A program made the position numbers and the translations under genes. Below the pieces are notes generated by a model. That model searched no databases, had not been told where the DNA came from, and saw nothing but the letters and a program-made list of their open reading frames with translations. 64,000 nt of DNA from Hybos culiciformis (taxonomy: Eukaryota > Arthropoda > Insecta > Diptera > Hybotidae): the NCBI GenBank assembly GCA_964007475.1, contig OZ023274.1, forward strand, positions 105,819,372 through 105,883,371. The letters run 5' to 3'. Positions 20,939 to 31,060 of the stretch are shown here, piece by piece. Each line of letters starts with the position of its first letter. Position 1 is the first letter of the stretch.

Positions 20939-22322
20939 ATGACATCGAGAAACATGTTTTTATGCATTTGTCTAATTATTTTCGGATATTTGTTTGATAT
21001 AACAAAAGCTGAAGGAGTGAGGCTGCCAGATCAGCAACCACATCAAGAAAATATTATCACACAACAACAGCCACAACTAGTACAACAACAGCCACAACAA
21101 TTAGTACAACAACAGCCACAATTAGTACAACAAATTAATGGTGAAGGTCGCCGTCAAGGAAAAAATTTATTCGATTTTGTTGGACTTGGAGTGGGTCCCA
21201 ATGTTGATCCTTATGTTGCCAAAACTAATCAAAATTGTTTAACTGGAGATTTATCTGAATGTTTTAAGAGTCATGCTCTGAATAGTTTTGACGAATTTTT
21301 CATTAAGGATTTCCACCAGTATGAATATTCTTATATAATATATATTTTTCTACAGACATAACATATTTTTTTTTCTTGAAGGTTGACTGATTACGCAAGA
21401 GTCGTACGTACTCCTGAAAGCCAACAACGAGGTTTTAATCAGGAGCCATTCGAATTTTCGACTGAGCCTCGGTCAAGCGATTCAGAATGGGATCAACTAA
21501 TCAAGTTTGCTTTGAGGAAAGCTGAAAGGTAAAAATCATTTGTTAGATAAGTAAATACAAATTAACTATCATAGTCTATTTGAGAAAATATAAAATATTT
21601 CAATAAATGGGGTGTGTTCTCCTTCTCATTTTGATTACCATTTAAAATTTAAATAAATTATTTCTTAGATTCATTAAATCAACAGCATTCGAAATAGATC
21701 TTCCGGAAGAAATAACTAATGACGGGAAATATTCAGCTAGATTTCTTAATGACATTGACGATGAAATTGACATAATTCAAGACAAAAAAGCTTCTCTATT
21801 AAGTATGTTTTTAATAAAAAATAAATTTGTTTTGTTAGATCTTAAAATTAATTTATGATCTTTTTTTTAGCACGACATCGTTTAAAGAAACTCTTCATAC
21901 CACTTTTGTTGGTTCTTAAGATATTCAAATTAAAATTGTTGCTATTTTTGCCATTTATTTTGGGTATAGCTGGTTTGAAGAAAATTTTGGGACTAGCTGC
22001 TATTATTTTACCTGGATTATTTGCTTATTTCAAGCTTTGTCGACCGCAACAAGGGTTCAATAGTATTTTCGGCGGAGCACAAACTCATCCGTACCAAGAG
22101 TACTCTCAACAAGGTTTGGCAGCGGGAAACTATCATTTTCATAACAGCAATCCGTTTTACAGAGAAGAACCATCTTTTGCAAAACCTTACAATGATTATT
22201 ACAGTAAGAATGTTAATCTCGATACCTCTCCCAATGTAAGGTTTGGAGAACAAGCTCAGAATCTGGCTTACCAGAGCTATACATTACCACAATATAGAAA
22301 TAATAATAAGGAAATTAGCTGA
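20939..22322 (+). CDS. Osiris family protein (DUF1676)
   Basis: Four exons: 20939-21318, 21382-21528, 21669-21802 and 21871-22322. All have GT-AG borders and matching phases, and the product is 370 aa. Residues 1-24 are a signal peptide, followed by a Gln-rich stretch (about 32-66). The family hallmarks are present: NCLTGDLSECFKSHALNSFD with its Cys pair (C100, C108), a long hydrophobic Leu/Ile/Lys segment (about 227-265, LKKLFIPLLLVLKIFKLKLL onward), and the AQNLAY box near the C-terminus (349-354). Osiris proteins are insect-specific secretory or endomembrane proteins tied to cuticle formation and other epithelial secretion. No second Osiris gene lies in the window, so this is probably a dispersed member rather than part of the main cluster. 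Which numbered Osiris it is cannot be decided here. Confidence 0.95.
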
Positions 22323-23106
22323 GTTGATTGCACATTTTAGTTCCATAATTCTAATTTAAGTTTTTTGTAAATAAAGTTGACTAATAATTAGTATTTAATA
22401 TACTTATATAGATAAAGTAGCGTATATCTAATAATTCTTTAAATGTAATTAAATTCATTCCACAGCAGTGATTATAATTTTAATTGCTTCTTAAGTGTAC
22501 ATAAGTATTATTTTTGTAATTTGTTTATATGTATGTATTTAAATAATGTTATGTAAATAAAAACAAGAATTAAAAAAATTTTAATGAATAGTTGGTTCAT
22601 AACTAAACCTACGTACTTATTGTACCTAATATATATTTGGCCAGTAAAAATTTATTCAATGGTTTAAGGATCAAAAACACCTTAAACAGAAATCAAAGGC
22701 GAATAAAATTATCATACCTTAATTTAAATGATCGTAATCGGTGAATAAATGTGATGAGCAGTTTAGTTATATAAAAAAAATGATAATAGTTACAAAATTT
22801 CTCAGTAAATTCTCAGTAAAATTAGTTTTTTTACATAAACGAATAATCAACTATAGTATCTCAAATAAAATATATTTGGAAGACTAAAAAGAAAAAGAAA
22901 ATAAATATAGCGAATTAGTTGGTATGATAAAAATTTTAGCGGTTTTGTGAATATTGAAAAGTTGTACCTACATAATTTTTTTTTAAATTTTTAGCTATGT
23001 GTCATATTATGTTAAAACCACAGTTTTTTTTATCCATTTCTCCGATCCTAAAAATACTGAATTTAAAAAAAATAAATAACATTAGCTGACATTACTTTAT
23101 GCAGAC
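22323..23106. other. 3' region of Osiris gene and AT-rich spacer
   Basis: Possible AATAAA signals occur near 22370 and 22555. No other gene recognised before the next signal-peptide exon. Confidence 0.5.
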
Positions 23107-23596
23107 ATGAGATTGAATAATTATTGTTTTTACTTCATTTTATTAATTTTTATAATTATTGAGGTAATTCAAGATTTTGCATTTGAAAATTGCTAAGTAG
23201 AAAAATAATTAAATTAACTTTAATCAATTATAAGTATAATTAAGGTGGACGACACAGATACCAGACAAAATATTATACAGTTTGATGTGAAGGGCTTTGT
23301 GTTAATTTTTTATATTTATTGATATCTTAAATATTTTATTATAGATATCATTGGTTTCAACAATTCCATTTTCTAGAGCATGGGAAAATAGACAGAATGC
23401 GAGAATCCAAAGACAAAAACAAAGAGAAAATAGACAGAAATTGATATTTCAAAGACAAAAAGAAAGGGAAGAGCGAAGACATATGATGCAAATGCAAAAA
23501 CATATAGGACGACATACAAATGTTTATATCAATGGAGTGAAAGCTGGCAGAGATAACAATATCCATACACATATCCATGTTCATAATAACAAATAA
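23107..23596 (+). CDS. Secreted basic protein with the cluster's NVYINGxxAGRDN core
   Basis: Exon 1 is 23107-23163 (MRLNNYCFYFILLIFIIIE) with donor GTAATT. Exon 2 is 23345-23596, after a TTATAG acceptor. The join is phase 0 and the product is 102 aa. The signal peptide continues into exon 2 (ISLVSTIPFSRA). Then comes a strongly charged Arg/Gln/Glu segment with two related units (ENRQNARIQRQKQ and ENRQKLIFQRQKE), likely helical. The end is HIGRHTNVYINGVKAGRDNN followed by the His-rich IHTHIHVHNNK. The HIG...ING..AGRDN.I pattern is the shared core of the 1-18 kb cluster, so this appears to be a distant, longer relative. The charged part may act as a pro-region. Function unknown. Confidence 0.75.
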
Positions 23597-24710
23597 CATA
23601 TGGATGAATAAGAAAGTAATGAAATCTGACAACAATTAATTATACTAGTCGAAACGGAAGTTAAATAAATTAAAATTTTTTGAAATACATTTTTTAATTC
23701 TATTTTCCAACAAATTTACCTTGCATTGCATTTGTCGAATTTCACAATGTTCTTTCATTGATTTTTTTTTTTGATTACATACATACATAGAAACATGGTC
23801 GATTACCTATTAATATTATGATTCAAACAGGAATTTATTGCTTCTTTCTTTTGTCAGAATGCTTAACTTTACCACCATTGACAATTTTTGAGATGAATTA
23901 CACAGTTTAAATTTTATATATAAATAATAAAGAAACAATAGATTTCATATAAGCTTCCTGTGCGAATATAATAATTGCTACAGGCTACATTACTGTCTGG
24001 TAATAAAAAAAAAATTATAGTTTTGAATCAAATAATTTAAAGGACAACGAATACTAGATTTCGTAATATAATAAAATTTATATAAATTGTTAATTTAATT
24101 AGTTGAAATAAAGGAAACAAACATTTAAGTAAATAAATATTTTTTATTAAATAAAATGACGAATTCAAATAAATGTTGATACAGTTTTTAAAAGATTGTA
24201 TTTAGATTTCATCTTTAATTATTTATTTAAAAAATTATCTTACTCGAAAGCACGGACGACAACATTTTTTGGGTGCTGGTCAAAATTATTAATAATACAT
24301 TTTGGTTCAATGGTATATTTGTTTATTATTAATAATACATTTTGGTTCAATGGTATATTTGTTTTAAAATAATCTTTCAGTGGGAATAATGATCTTAATA
24401 CACCCATCTATTACATTTTTCGTATATTTATATGGAATTAATGTACCTATGTACAAAACCATAATATAAATAAATAATATTTTATTCAATTCACTGAAAA
24501 GCTACTTGATTACTATAACAATGAAAGCATTGAATTCAATTATCTTTTTTACTCAAACCACAACTATCTACTATAGTGCATATACTTAAATCGAAAATTC
24601 TAAATTATAGATAAAATATCGCTAACCAATTTCGCTTCAAAAAGAAATCCAATCATTCTAAGTTCTTTTTTTGAATTGAGCAAAACAAAATATAACGATT
24701 TATAATTAAA
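23597..24710. other. AT-rich intergenic region with a tandem repeat
   Basis: Holds the 40-bp duplication listed separately. I see no exon that can be tied to a neighbour. Confidence 0.5.
24285..24364. repeat. Perfect 40-bp tandem duplication
   Basis: Two head-to-tail copies of a 40-bp unit (24285-24324 and 24325-24364) that contains aatacattttggttcaatgg. No differences are visible between copies, so the duplication is recent. Confidence 0.95.
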
Positions 24711-25045
24711 ATGAAATTTCCATTATTTGCATCTATAATTGGCTTACTGTTAATTGTAAGAGCTGTTTGAGAAAAAAATTATCTATATTTTTTTCAATTA
24801 GTTGATTGAATTTATTTGATTGTGATATTAAATTTGAATTTTGTTCTGATTATTATTTCATACTATATATACTAATTATCTGCTAAGTCTTAACTAATAA
24901 CTCTTTTGACTTTAACTAAAATATTTGTTTTTTTTAATTTCAGAACATCTCAGCCTCACCAGTGGATATCAATAGACGCATAACTGATATCAATAGTCCG
25001 GAGATTTATGTCAATGCGCCAGAAAGAATCATTTATCGCGGCTAG
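24711..25045 (+). CDS. Short secreted peptide, possible distant family member
   Basis: Exon 1 is 24711-24755 (MKFPLFASIIGLLLI, signal peptide) with donor GTAAGA. Exon 2 is 24944-25045, after a good TTTAATTTCAG acceptor. The join is phase 0 and the product is 48 aa. Cleavage after NISA gives SPVDINRRITDINSPEIYVN followed by APERIIYRG before TAG. It repeats D-I-N (DINRRI, DINSPEIYVN), echoing the IN...VN spacing of the cluster core, but there is no G-R-D. The final Gly could donate a C-terminal amide. A polyadenylation-like AATAAA occurs near 25065 and 25107. Gene architecture matches the cluster exactly; common descent is inferred. Confidence 0.65.
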
Positions 25046-25938
25046 AGCATTTAAAATTCAGTTTTAATAAACTTAATTGATTTAATCTTAATAATGAAAG
25101 AAACTGAATAAAAAAATTTTTATTTCTAAATATAATATTGATTATTTAAAATAAATCCATTATTAGTGAATCAATGAAAAGTAGAGTTAAATCTTTTTCG
25201 CGAAGTTATGTCCGTTTTGGTTTTTTCTGTGTGGATATGGATAAGAACTATTTTACAGGAAAAAACTGGTTAAAGAATATTTTAATTTATACTTTTATAC
25301 ATACTATTCTACTTGTGTCATTAAGCTCATCTTTCTTTATTGTGGATTGGATTCATTTTTAGTTGAATTCTTATATCGATGACTTAAAAATTAACTAATA
25401 AGTAAACATTTATGAAAAAAAATTTTTATGATTCTTTTTATTAATTACTTAAGTTATAAAACTCTGCTCAGTTCTTTAATTTAGTTTTACATAAGTACAT
25501 ATTCAATCAAATGGGATATATTTATTTTAGATTTTATATTCTTTGGTCAATAAGTTAAGCCGGTTAAATCGAATTTATTATTTAATTCCAATTTGTTTTT
25601 ATTAATCACAAAAATAATCGTAATCACAATGCTAACCGTTACTGAATATGGTAAATAAAATTGCAGCTTTTAATATTGTTTTACTTTTTATTTATAACAT
25701 TTAATTTTTATGTAGTGTCTAATAAACATTTGATCTATTTTCAACACAGATTATATTACGATTTTTATCAAAAATAAAAATGCATTCAGTTAGTGGAAAT
25801 ACCTAAAATATAATAAAAATATTTAAAATAAAAAAGTCTTATTTATTTCATTATATACGCATTAATTAAAAATCGTTTCAACAACAATACACATTCTCAT
25901 ACGGTTTGATTAAGAAGTATTGGAGCGTGAAGCGATTT
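25046..25938. other. AT-rich intergenic region
   Basis: An open frame at 25174-25362 (plus) starts with ATG and ends in a hydrophobic stretch. It has no splice context or family resemblance, so it is not called a gene. Confidence 0.45.
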
Positions 25939-26327
25939 TTAACAAAATTCTATTAATCCAAAATTCTGAAGTTGAAATTCTATTAACTTATATATTTCTC
26001 TCATATTATTTTTGCCTGTAGGAAGCCGAATATTTGATATTATTCTAACTTTTTTAACAATTATTTTTTTGTTGAGCTGCTGTCTTGCCTGAATAAGAAT
26101 TAGAGATTTCCTAATTAACATATTAAAATCTCACCAAAGGTTCACGTCTTGAATATGAAAAATGTTTTGATGTTTTTAAATCCTCTAATTCTTTTGAATC
26201 ATCTAAAATTTCTGTTGCAGAAATTAGCTAAAAATATTATAAATTTTAATTAAATAATTATGGAATTTAAATTAAATCAAATAACCTTAATGATTAGAAT
26301 TAAAATAATAATATTTATTTTCATCAT
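25939..26327 (-). CDS. Orphan small secreted protein, three exons
   Basis: Exon 1 is 26327-26286 (MMKINIIILILIIK) with donor GTTATT. Exon 2 is 26227-26135, after a TTTTTTAG acceptor, with donor GTGAGA. Exon 3 is 26088-25939, after a CTTATTCAG acceptor. All are phase 0, the introns are 58 and 46 bp, and the product is 94 aa. A signal peptide ending about LISA is followed by an acidic stretch (TEILDDSKELEDLK), a basic junction (YSRREPLARQQLNKKII) and a C-terminal half ending FGLIEFC, with a single Cys as the last residue. The SRR site could be cleaved by a proprotein convertase. I do not recognise a family. It sits 0.6 kb beyond the 3' end of the SDR gene on the same strand. The three-exon model is by eye; the very short second intron is its weakest point. 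Confidence 0.55.
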
Positions 26328-26920
26328 ATTGTTGGAATACGTAACACAGAAATAATATTAAATAAATAATTAACTGATAAGAAAGTAAGAGCAAAAAATA
26401 TTTTAAAAACTGGAAAGGGAAGATTTTCAATTATATTTCAGTGTTGGCTTCAGTGTTAAAATAAGAAATACAGTATATAATGTATGAACATTTTATAATA
26501 TATGAAAAAATTCCGAAACATCAATTTTATTTACATATGAATTCTCAAAAACCAAAATATAAAATAACTATTTATTGGAGCTTTGATATGGAGGTCTGTT
26601 GGACATCTTATCTAAAATGTTAGTTAATTTACATATGTTCTTAAATATTTAGTAGCAACCAGTTTCAATAAATTAACTAACATTATATTGCAATGCAACC
26701 AATTTATATTTTTATTAAAGTTATGTTGTTGTATTCTTGAAAAAGCATCGTTAATTTAAGATGGAAATAATAGATAATAATTTTAATTAATTTATTCACA
26801 GATTTATTTTCAAGTAATTCATTAATATAATAATTATACAATTTTTTTTGTGATGAGCAATTTAGTATTATTACTGAGCTGAATAGTTAAAATTCTAACA
26901 TCTTTGAAAGTGTTTGATTT

Positions 26921-29900
26921 TTAAATGTTGAAACCAGTTGGTAAAACAGTCATTTCATACATTTGCACATGTGGTGGAGTACTAAGTGCATAAATAACTG
27001 CTGAAGAAATATCCGCAGGTTGTAAAATACCAATTTCTGGATTCGTTTTCCATTCATCTGGAACTATTTCTGTATTCGTGAGACCTGGGCTTACACTCTA
27101 AAATAAATAATAAAGTTTTAATTTATGAATAACTTAAAACAGAATTTCGAAATTAAAAGAAAGCAAATATTAGATTTCCTTTGCATACAAGGTTCTTGAC
27201 AAGGTTACTATTGCATAGTCAGTGTGCCCATCCCATACACATGGAACTAACATATATTTTATATTTTTAGTTCGCAAATTTTGCAGTTTTCTCAAGTTTT
27301 ACTTCAAAAACTTTTTTATATAGATATATCTAGAAATAACAATAGAAATAGTTTTTACAATAGAAAACTAGAAAACTGTAAACATATCTTCATTATAGGT
27401 ATCTGCTCTATATTATTAATATTTTTACGCAAAAAAGAATATCTGTGCAAATACTATAATCTTACTGTAATCTTAACTTTGTTTCCAAGCTTACTAAACT
27501 CCTGGCGATATACTTCTGTCATTGCCGTTATCCCAAACTTTGAGGCTGGATAAATGTTCAAAGAAGGACTATCAGCTACTGGTGTTGTAAATCTATGACC
27601 CGCAATACTGTTAATTAGAACAACATGACCATTGACGTTTCTCTTTTGCATACTTTTGAATGCCTCCCTAGTACAATATACGACTCCCATTACATTGACA
27701 TCCAAGACTTGTTTGATTAAGTCTGTACTCATGGTTGTTAGATTCCCAGTATGTAAGATACCCGCATTATTAATCTATAAATTAAAAAAAAAAAAAATTT
27801 TCAGTATAAATTTAAGATATAATATTCAAATTCAGTTCTTTAAGTTTTCAGAACCTTTATTTAAGCAATTTAATAAAAATATTATGTCATTTTAGTTCAA
27901 AGTATAATTTTTATAAATTATAAAACTTTGATTAATAATTCTTATTTGATTTCTCTTCGTGTATTAAAAAATAATTCATCAACACATAAATAATTATCTA
28001 TCTGCAGTTCTGTATTCCTATATGTTTAGATATTTTTTAGATTCAGTTAACAAAAAGTTTCGACGCTTTCGTATCAATAAAACAAAATCGCAATAATAAA
28101 GTTAAATTTAAATTAAAAAACGTAGATAATGCTTTATATAAGTTTATCTCAAATAATTTGGGTAATATATTTGTTGTTATTATATTGTTATTTTTAGTTT
28201 TAATTATTTTATAAGCATTTTAAAGGTCGGATTAATGCAGCGTACGTACTTGCACTTTACTTACTTATGTATGCAGTTAATTGAAATATTTTTTAATAAT
28301 TGTATAAAATATACAATTATGTTCCGTAATATAATTATAGAACAGACCTAAATGAAATACATGTAGAGATCGATTTAAAAGAATCTCGCAGTCAACACAT
28401 AATCCGAATTGAAGATAAAAATTCACAGTCCAAATTATAAAAACTTTAAATATTTAGAGAATTTTTTAATAATTAAGGTCTATTAAATCTTATCTTTAAG
28501 ATTAAAATGGAGCAAAGTAGCATAATTTGGTGCTAAAACCGAAGAAATCGGAAGTTTAGTATTTTTATAAAAATTTTAGTGACAGGCCGGTATTTAATTT
28601 TTGAGGGAGGAGAGGAGAAAAAGGAGTTTTTTTTTTAATTTTTAATCGTAGGACGACAATTTTTATTATTATTTTTATTTTTGTAGGTTCTGTTGTACTT
28701 CCCTATATTAACATTATCCGAAAATGATGGAAGTTTTAAAATGAATTGCCAAGAAAATTGTAGTACATCTGAGAATTACTTAGAAAATTTTGACTTTTGC
28801 CAGACAAATTGCACTGATAGTTCTATGTGTTCTACAGTGTGTAAAGATATTCAAGATTTTGAACGTTTACCGCAGATTTGTTCCAATGAATGTAAAGCTT
28901 CAGTACATGCACTTTGTAAAAGTGAATGCAAAACGGAGCAGGATTTAATTTCAAATTATTTCTGTGAAGAGTTTTGCGATCAATTTAAAACAGAAATTTG
29001 CAAAAATAAATGTAACACTTTAACTAATATATTAGAAATTAACAACGAATTATGTATGCGTTATTGCAAAGAATATCCCCCTACAATTTGCAACAACTAC
29101 TGTATAGAGCCTTCAAATTATATCAAAAATATCGAAATGTGCCTCAACGGTTGCGAATTATCTATATTAAACTTTTGTAACAACAGTTGTGACACTTATG
29201 AGAAATATTTTCAAAATGCTAAATATTGTGAGGAAGATTGTTTTGATGTACGAGAGTCGCTTTGTGATGGTTGTACTAAGAAGGATTTATTTTCATTACA
29301 TTTCGATTTTTGTATCGCTTATTGCTATTTCTTTCCAGAAGAAATTTGCTCGGCAAAATGTGATGTTAAAGAGAATATTTTATTAAACGAAGAAATGTGT
29401 GGGAAAGGTTGTAGAGGTGTATTTCGAGGTTTATGTACTACAGAATGTCCTAAAAATGGAACAATTGATGACGAGAATAAAACATTTTGTACATATTGTA
29501 CGTCTACATTTAGTAAACAGCCCAAAATAAGACCAAAAAGTTTAGTTTCTGTATTGGGTTGAAAAATTTAAATTTCAACTTTTAACAAAACAACTGGAAT
29601 AATAAAATTGATGCAGTTTATTTTAAAAATATAACTAAACGCAATATTTCACAATATTTTAAAATTCTATGTGTTTCACTTATTAAATTTCTCAGAAATT
29701 ATTTTGAACGGAAATTTTAATGATACTCACCAGCACATCAATTCCACCAAAATTTTCACAAATAGTTTCAAAACATTTTTTTACATTATCTTCATTCGAG
29801 ACGTCACATTTCATTGCATGAAATTTTTTTTGAATATCAGAAGATAATGTGCGGCGAATTTCTTCAACCTTTTCCACTCGCCTAGCAAGGCCAATTACAA

Positions 29901-29994
29901 TCAAATTTTCTTTCAATAAATCCTTAACTAAAGCAACACCAATGCCAGAACTAGCACCGGTAACAACAGCAATTTTATTTTTCCATGTTTCCAT
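26921..29994 (-). CDS. Classical short-chain dehydrogenase/reductase (farnesol dehydrogenase / DHRS11-like)
   Basis: Three exons, 29994-29731, 27774-27466 and 27097-26921, all phase 0 with good GT-AG borders; the product is 249 aa, the normal length of a classical SDR. The cofactor loop TGASSGIG is at residues 12-19 and the NNAG motif at 90-93. The catalytic residues are N115, S144 (INSIAGH), Y163 and K167 (YPASK), with SPG at 194-196. ARRVEKVEE after the second strand and an acidic-free ARR favour NADP(H). Insect homologues of this type oxidise farnesol and related alcohols or reduce carbonyls in the cytosol; the actual substrate here is inferred only. Intron 1 (1956 bp) contains an entire antisense gene (28129-29562). 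All key residues are intact. Confidence 0.95.
28129..29562 (+). CDS. Secreted Cys-rich protein with tandem CX3C-X7-CX3C modules
   Basis: The main exon is 28687-29562, after a TTTTTGTAG acceptor, and opens with the hydrophobic VLLYFPILTLS. Joined to a proposed exon 1 at 28129-28161 (MLYISLSQIIW, donor GTAATA) this gives a signal peptide and a 302-aa product. The body is about eight modules of roughly 28 residues, each C-x3-C-x7-C-x3-C followed by about 12 residues (for example MCLNGCELSILNFCNNSC). The last module is incomplete (TFCTYC). The first module has x5 and the sixth has C-x2-C. Paired CX3C motifs with such spacing suggest disulphide-stapled helical hairpins, as in alpha-hairpinin folds; this is inference. 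The gene lies antisense inside SDR intron 1. The long exon is solid; exon 1 is tentative. Function unknown. Confidence 0.8.
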
Positions 29995-30733
29995 TTTTCT
30001 TAAAAATACTTAAACTTATTCGATTCGAAATATATATAATACTGTTTTAAAATAAAATCGAATTCAGTGGACAATGAAAGAATAGAAATTATTCTCTCAA
30101 GGACAGAACACCTATGTTTGAGAAACATTGACAGTAAACTTATATAAATTAATGTTAAGTCAAATTAATCCACTTCTCAATGTAAACTCATTAGTTTTAA
30201 TAAAAGTTATTAGAAATAAAATTTTTATAATTTGTATAATAATATTTTTTTTTTTATTTTTCTATTCGCCACGAGTTTCTTTTCTCTAAAAATTTCCAAA
30301 AATTAAAGATGGAATAATTCTTGTATTTTTTTCTTTTAATATAATTGGATCCAAGTACTTAAATCTATACTGCGTGAAAATTTGCACACCACACTCATAA
30401 ACGTTTTGTGCTTATAAATTATTTTGTTTAATGGATAAAATAAAATATAATACTATTGCTGCCTCGGCGTTAATTTTCTAATATATAACCTGTTTAACAA
30501 GTTTTATTCTCAAACTAACAATGGTTTAATGTTTAATTGAAATAATTAATAATGATAACAATTAAATAATCAATTTTAGAATAGTTTTGTATTATAATAA
30601 TAATGTTAAAGTTTATACCTTATGTATGTACGTTAGCACTATTCTTTCCACTTACTTGCAAGTTACATTAACCTTGACATTTGGGAATTAAAAGGAACTT
30701 GCTGAACAAGTTCTTCTTTTCAACAGGAAAATC
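29995..30733. other. Upstream region of the SDR gene
   Basis: AT-rich, with no exon recognised. It should contain the minus-strand promoter of the SDR gene, but no clear TATA/initiator pair was identified. Confidence 0.4.
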
Positions 30734-31060
30734 ATGGTAAGCTATTTGAAGTTAAGAATGTTTGTTTGTATTATTATTTTGTTTGTATCAATTTCAGCTT
30801 TGATGTCGGTAATTAAACTTCATTTACTGAATTTAAGAAGATTTAATAAAGTCTTAAATCAATAAATCAGAAAGTATCATCTAATTTTTGATTTTATTTT
30901 ATTTATTAGGACTACATAGGACTGTTTTTTTTATTATTTTTAAAACTTAATTCTTTGAAAAAAAAATATTTTTTTTGTATACTTATAGGGCTCCCTGCGT
31001 ATCATAAAATTTTTGGTGCATACTTTTAGGACCTTTGAATGCAAAACATTTTATTGTTAA
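30734..31060 (+). CDS. Tentative small secreted peptide, two exons
   Basis: Exon 1 is 30734-30808 (MVSYLKLRMFVCIIILFVSI then SALMS), a convincing signal peptide running straight into donor GTAATT. The proposed exon 2 is 30989-31060, after TATACTTATAG, in phase 0. It encodes the basic GSLRIIKFLVHTFRTFECKT followed by FYC before TAA, for a 48-aa product. The mature peptide would have two Cys four residues apart at its end. Exon 1 looks like the other signal exons of the region. Exon 2 was chosen as the nearest acceptor that keeps the frame open, so it may be wrong and the true second exon may lie further downstream. Confidence 0.35.

Noticed and set aside
22017..22253. Minus and plus alternative frames over the last Osiris exon
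   Set aside because: Shadows of the real coding frame, which is confirmed by the DUF1676 hydrophobic segment and AQNLAY box.
23357..23635. Minus-strand 92-codon frame
   Set aside because: Opposite strand of the Arg/Gln-rich exon at 23345-23596; its composition is the complement of that exon.
25174..25362. 62-codon ATG frame
   Set aside because: The hydrophobic stretch is at the C-terminus, not a signal; there is no splice context or relative.
27281..27895. Plus-strand frames over SDR exon 2 and intron 2
   Set aside because: Shadow of the dehydrogenase exon on the other strand, whose catalytic residues are intact.
28041..28440. Open stretches upstream of the Cys-rich exon (28041-28161 and about 28341-28437)
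   Set aside because: They can be read as exons, but their phases do not join to each other or to 28687; only the short 28129-28161 exon joins cleanly.
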